Assembly: GCA_023435025.1 (NCBI GenBank)
Contig: JAEYSE010000094.1
Span: 1-15,214, forward strand
DNA: 15,214 bases
From: Bacillota bacterium
Lineage (GTDB): Bacteria > Bacillota > Clostridia > Christensenellales > CAG-138
Reading direction: 5' to 3'
The position numbers and the translations under genes are program-made. Positions 12,629 to 15,214 of the stretch are shown in pieces. Below the pieces are notes generated by a model, which worked only from the letters and a program-made list of their open reading frames with translations, was not told where the DNA came from and did not search any database. How positions within the stretch are numbered: position 1 is the first letter of the stretch; every line of letters starts with the position of its first letter.

Positions 12629-13525
12629 CTACTGTACAGGTGCGGCTTGGGGGGATTTTCTGTTTCTCAGGCGTATGTTCCCGAACCGCTCGCTCAAAAA
12701 GGCGGCGCCCAGTATCAGGCATGCGCCCATAATCTGCGCGTTTTCCATATTCTCGTTTAGAAAAACTGATGCAAGCAGGATTGCCGTGACCGGATCGATA
12801 TAGCTGAGCATTGCGGCGCATTGCGCGTGCAGCTTTTGAATGGAAGAGAAAAACAGCCAAAACCCCAGCCCGGTATGGACGACGCCGAGTGTTGCAAGGA
12901 AGAGCATGCCGTTTGCTTCTAGCTGAATACGAAGCAGGTCCCCGTTGAGCAGAGTATAGAACAGCAGCACAAAGGCGGAGACGCCAAGCTGCGCGATGGT
13001 AGCATCCAGCGAGGAAATCTCTTTTGTAAACTTGTTCATTAGCGTAAGCCCCGCGTAGGAGGCCGCCGCAAGCAAACCAAACAGCACGCCCATTCCGGAA
13101 GCGCCTTTCACACTCAGTATGCCTGAAATAAGTGCCATGCCGAATATGGAAGTCGCCATGCAGGCAATCTTCAGGCCCGTCAGCTTCTCTTTTAATACGA
13201 ACGGCGACGCCGCGGTGATGAGCACCGGCGCAAAGTAATAGCTCAATGTGGCGACGGCTATGGTCGTGTGCCGGAACGCCTCAAACAGGAATATCCAGTT
13301 CGCGCCAAGTACCATGCCCGAGCAAAGCAAAAGCGGCAAATTGCGTTTAATGGCACTGAACGAAACATGGGTCTTTGCCAAAGCGCAGACCAGAAGCAAA
13401 AACAGCGCCCCGATACCGCCGCGCGCAAGCGCGATTACGCCGGAAGGAAGCGGGATGTTTCTAATAAATATCCCCATGCTGCCGAATATCAGCATGGAAG
13501 CAAGCAATTTCAGCTTTGCACTCAT
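12629..13525 (-). CDS. EamA-family (DMT superfamily) exporter
   Basis: A 298-residue inner-membrane protein with ten predicted helices arranged as two EamA repeats (about 5-135 and 147-280). Typical family sequence is seen in LIFGSMGIFIRNIPLPSG near the first helix, LFEAFRHTTIAVATLSYYFAPV at the end of the first repeat, and AAMLSYIDPVTAILLASVFLNE at the end of the second. Members export amino acids, nucleotides or other metabolites; the substrate cannot be assigned. It ends in a short basic cytoplasmic tail (RLRNRKSP). ATG 13525 is preferred to TTG 13534 three codons earlier; the ribosome binding site is weak for both. It is divergent from a LysR regulator, a classic regulator-exporter pair. 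Confidence 0.9.
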   Translation of the reverse strand: MSAKLKLLASMLIFGSMGIFIRNIPLPSGVIALARGGIGALFLLLVCALAKTHVSFSAIKRNLPLLLCSGMVLGANWIFLFEAFRHTTIAVATLSYYFAPVLITAASPFVLKEKLTGLKIACMATSIFGMALISGILSVKGASGMGVLFGLLAAASYAGLTLMNKFTKEISSLDATIAQLGVSAFVLLFYTLLNGDLLRIQLEANGMLFLATLGVVHTGLGFWLFFSSIQKLHAQCAAMLSYIDPVTAILLASVFLNENMENAQIMGACLILGAAFLSERFGNIRLRNRKSPQAAPVQ

Positions 13526-13581
13526 ACGATCCAATCTTCAACCCGAGAATACTAATTTTGCAAGTTTCCTTCACGGGAGCC

Positions 13582-13610
13582 TTGTATTTTTACAAAATGC
13601 AGTATACTAT
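13582..13610 (+). promoter_or_regulatory. LysR-type box over the lysR-family promoter
   Basis: TTGTA-TTTT-TACAA (13582-13595) is a perfect inverted repeat that also contains the T-N11-A pattern of LysR-family binding sites. TTGTAT at 13582-13587 can act as the -35, with a 17-bp spacer and TACTAT (13605-13610) as the -10 for the plus-strand regulator. Binding here would allow autoregulation and, from the shared 152-bp gap, control of the exporter. The repeat is seen; the function is inferred from the family. Confidence 0.42.
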
Positions 13611-13677
13611 AAACCCATCGATTATAAAAACGCATATTTAGCATTGGCAGTATGAAGAATTATTATGGGGTAGCGAT

Positions 13678-14547
13678 ATGAGTCTCCAGAAATACATGGC
13701 GCTGTTAAAGACGGCGGAATTCGGTAGCTTTACAAAGGCGGCGCAGCTTCTTGGCTATACGCAATCGGGCGTTAGCCATATGATCAATGACCTTGAAAAG
13801 GAATGGAACATCTCATTGTTGGAGCGGGACCGATCCGGCGTGCGCATTACGTCGGACGGGCAGAAGCTGTTGCCCTATGTTGCTGCGGTATGCAGTGCGC
13901 AAAACAAGCTGCTCAATGAAATAGACGAATTACACGGGCTGCAGTCCGGCCTTATCCGCATCGGCACATTTTCCAGCGTAGCCACGCACTGGTTGCCCAA
14001 TATGATCAAGCTATTCCAAACTAATTACCCCAATATTGAATTTGAGCTGCTGCTGGGCGACTATATGGAGATTGAAAGCTGGATCATGCAGGGGCGTGTG
14101 GATTGCGGGTTCCTGCGGCTGCCCACCAAACTGGAGCTGGAGAGCATCTACCTGGAGCAGGATAAATTCTTAGTGATTTTGCCGGAGGATCATCCGCTTG
14201 CGGGATTGGAGAGGTTCCCGTTAAGCGGCCTTGAGGGCGCGCCGTTCCTGCTGCTGGAAAAAGGGGAAAAGACGGAGATCTCCCGCATATTTGAGGAGCA
14301 TCATATTTCCCCCAACATTCGTTTCACCACATGGGATGATTACGCCATTATGTCCATGGTGGAAAACGGCTTGGGCATCAGCATACTGCCGGAACTGATA
14401 TTGCGGCGTATCCCGTACCGCATCGTAAAGAAAGAATTGGAGGTGCCCGCGTACCGCCGCATCGGCTTTGTGATGAAAAACCAAAACACCGTCTCAGTCG
14501 CCGTGAAACGCTTTTTGGAGTATTTGCAATATAGAAACCAGGCCTAG
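13678..14547 (+). CDS. LysR-family transcriptional regulator
   Basis: A 289-residue LysR-type regulator. Residues 1-60 are the winged helix-turn-helix, with the helix-turn-helix around FTKAAQLLGYTQSGVSHMIN (18-37), then a linker helix to about 85. Residues 90-289 are the periplasmic-binding-like effector domain, beginning GLIRIGTFSSVATHWLPNMI and including VDCGFLRLP and MVENGLGISILPELIL. Length is standard. The gene is divergent from the EamA exporter across a 152-bp gap containing a TTGTA-N4-TACAA repeat, so it most likely controls that exporter in response to the exported or a related small molecule. ATG 13678 follows GGGGTAG at about eight bases. A strong terminator follows about 90 bp after the stop. 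Confidence 0.95.
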   Translation: MSLQKYMALLKTAEFGSFTKAAQLLGYTQSGVSHMINDLEKEWNISLLERDRSGVRITSDGQKLLPYVAAVCSAQNKLLNEIDELHGLQSGLIRIGTFSSVATHWLPNMIKLFQTNYPNIEFELLLGDYMEIESWIMQGRVDCGFLRLPTKLELESIYLEQDKFLVILPEDHPLAGLERFPLSGLEGAPFLLLEKGEKTEISRIFEEHHISPNIRFTTWDDYAIMSMVENGLGISILPELILRRIPYRIVKKELEVPAYRRIGFVMKNQNTVSVAVKRFLEYLQYRNQA

Positions 14548-14636
14548 CTTACGAAAATCACAACGGATGAAATCCGTCACTGGATCCTCCACAGTGCCTC
14601 TATTTGAAGAATGCCTGCAATATATGAAAATATCGC

Positions 14637-14665
14637 AACAGGCCCCGGATTTAGGGCCTGTTTTT
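14637..14665 (+). terminator. Rho-independent terminator of the LysR gene
   Basis: A perfect 9-bp stem AACAGGCCC / GGGCCTGTT with an 8-base loop runs into T5 (14661-14665). The 89 bp between the stop and this stem hold a further small hairpin, ACGGAT-GAA-ATCCGT (14563-14577), and a CACTG/CAGTG pair, with no gene. Confidence 0.85.
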
Positions 14666-14708
14666 CTATGTCGCTCAAAAAGTTACCGGGCAGCTGCATC
14701 GTTGTGGT

Positions 14709-15173
14709 TTACCGCATATAGTAATTCCGGTTGACAGACCTCGTAAATCCATAATCGATCACCACGGGTCTTCCGTTTAAAGCCCCCCAGCTATGGGGTT
14801 TGCACAAGTCGTCGAAAATTAGATTGTGCTGTACCATAGCGTTCTTGATTTGGGGGATGCGATAAAGCTCCTTATTGTTTCTGACATTGTAGTACCGCCA
14901 GATACTGGAAAGATGTCGCAGCTTCTCAGCTTTCTCCATAATAATCAGATGAAGATCCTCTGAAGCCTGGATGACGGGGGCAAACAAGCCACTTTGATCC
15001 TGCATGGATATTTGGTACTCGGCTTCATTCTGCGCAACCCCTTTCCTGTTTTTGGCTACCTTGGCAACGTAGCCGTTGCCAAGGTCATACACCTGTCTGC
15101 CGGAACCCGAGCCGATAAACCGGTGGGCGCCCTGATTGATATTAGACGCAATTCGCGTAAGGTCAAACAGCAT
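14709..15173 (-). CDS. Small protein-kinase-fold protein
   Basis: A 154-residue protein with the outline of a minimal kinase fold. A Gly-rich loop GSGSGRQVYDL (21-31) is followed by YVAKVA with the expected ATP-anchoring K38, and by acidic residues E50 and E52 in the next helix. LIIMEKAEKL (76-85) fits the hinge. FDDLCKPHSWG (120-130) stands where the catalytic loop would be, with D122 as candidate base and His127 where Asn is usual. VVIDYGFT (137-144) matches a DFG-like metal site with D140. The fold occurs in phage and host proteins related to aminoglycoside or protein kinases; no specific target is known to me. ATG 15173 lacks a ribosome binding site, and an in-frame stop at 15189-15191 prevents a longer N terminus. 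It is the only gene after the LysR terminator. Confidence 0.65.
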   Translation of the reverse strand: MLFDLTRIASNINQGAHRFIGSGSGRQVYDLGNGYVAKVAKNRKGVAQNEAEYQISMQDQSGLFAPVIQASEDLHLIIMEKAEKLRHLSSIWRYYNVRNNKELYRIPQIKNAMVQHNLIFDDLCKPHSWGALNGRPVVIDYGFTRSVNRNYYMR

Positions 15174-15214
15174 ATTGGTATTCAGGATCTATCCGCTATC
15201 TTAGGCAATTGATA

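Noticed and set aside
14566..14733. 55-residue plus-strand frame after the LysR gene
   Set aside because: It has no ribosome binding site, reads through the strong terminator at 14637-14665, and runs into the 3' end of the convergent kinase-like gene.

Overview
The window looks like chromosomal DNA of an anaerobic Firmicute, most likely class Clostridia. The pointers are strong GGAGG-type ribosome binding sites before most starts, compact one- to three-gene units ending in clear hairpin terminators, a PPi-type phosphofructokinase, GTG and ATG starts, and a family mix (GNAT, VOC, EamA, HD, CPC_1213-like small protein) typical of that class. Genus cannot be read from the sequence. No rRNA, tRNA, transposase, phage structural gene or CRISPR array is visible.

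Bases 1-3551 are plus strand: the 3' part of moaC, moaA overlapping it by 4 bp, a MOSC-domain gene 1 bp later (molybdenum cofactor synthesis and sulfur/metal transfer), then a PPi-dependent phosphofructokinase with its own terminator and a small cupin. Bases 3564-4954 are minus strand: a membrane-anchored GH25 muramidase and a GNAT acetyltransferase. A divergent control region (4955-5219) leads to a plus-strand ZIP-family metal transporter. Convergent to it is a minus-strand run of a six-helix membrane protein, a GNAT and a VOC/glyoxalase protein (6075-7706). A plus-strand putative lipoprotein with a Pro/Ser/Thr-rich repeat linker follows (7872-8963). After it lies a gene-free stretch with an imperfect 23-bp inverted repeat whose right arm overlaps a bidirectional terminator.

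From 9134 to 13525 the genes are on the minus strand: a YcaQ/AlkX-like DNA glycosylase, a HAD phosphatase-like protein, a third GNAT, an HD-domain protein overlapped by a 47-residue basic protein gene, and an EamA (DMT) exporter. A LysR regulator diverges from the exporter and probably controls it and itself. The right edge carries a small protein-kinase-fold protein on the minus strand.

Most of the window is ordinary housekeeping and accessory metabolism. The parts most worth a second look are the structured repeat at 8981-9130, the 47-residue gene coupled to the HD protein, and the kinase-like protein at the right edge.
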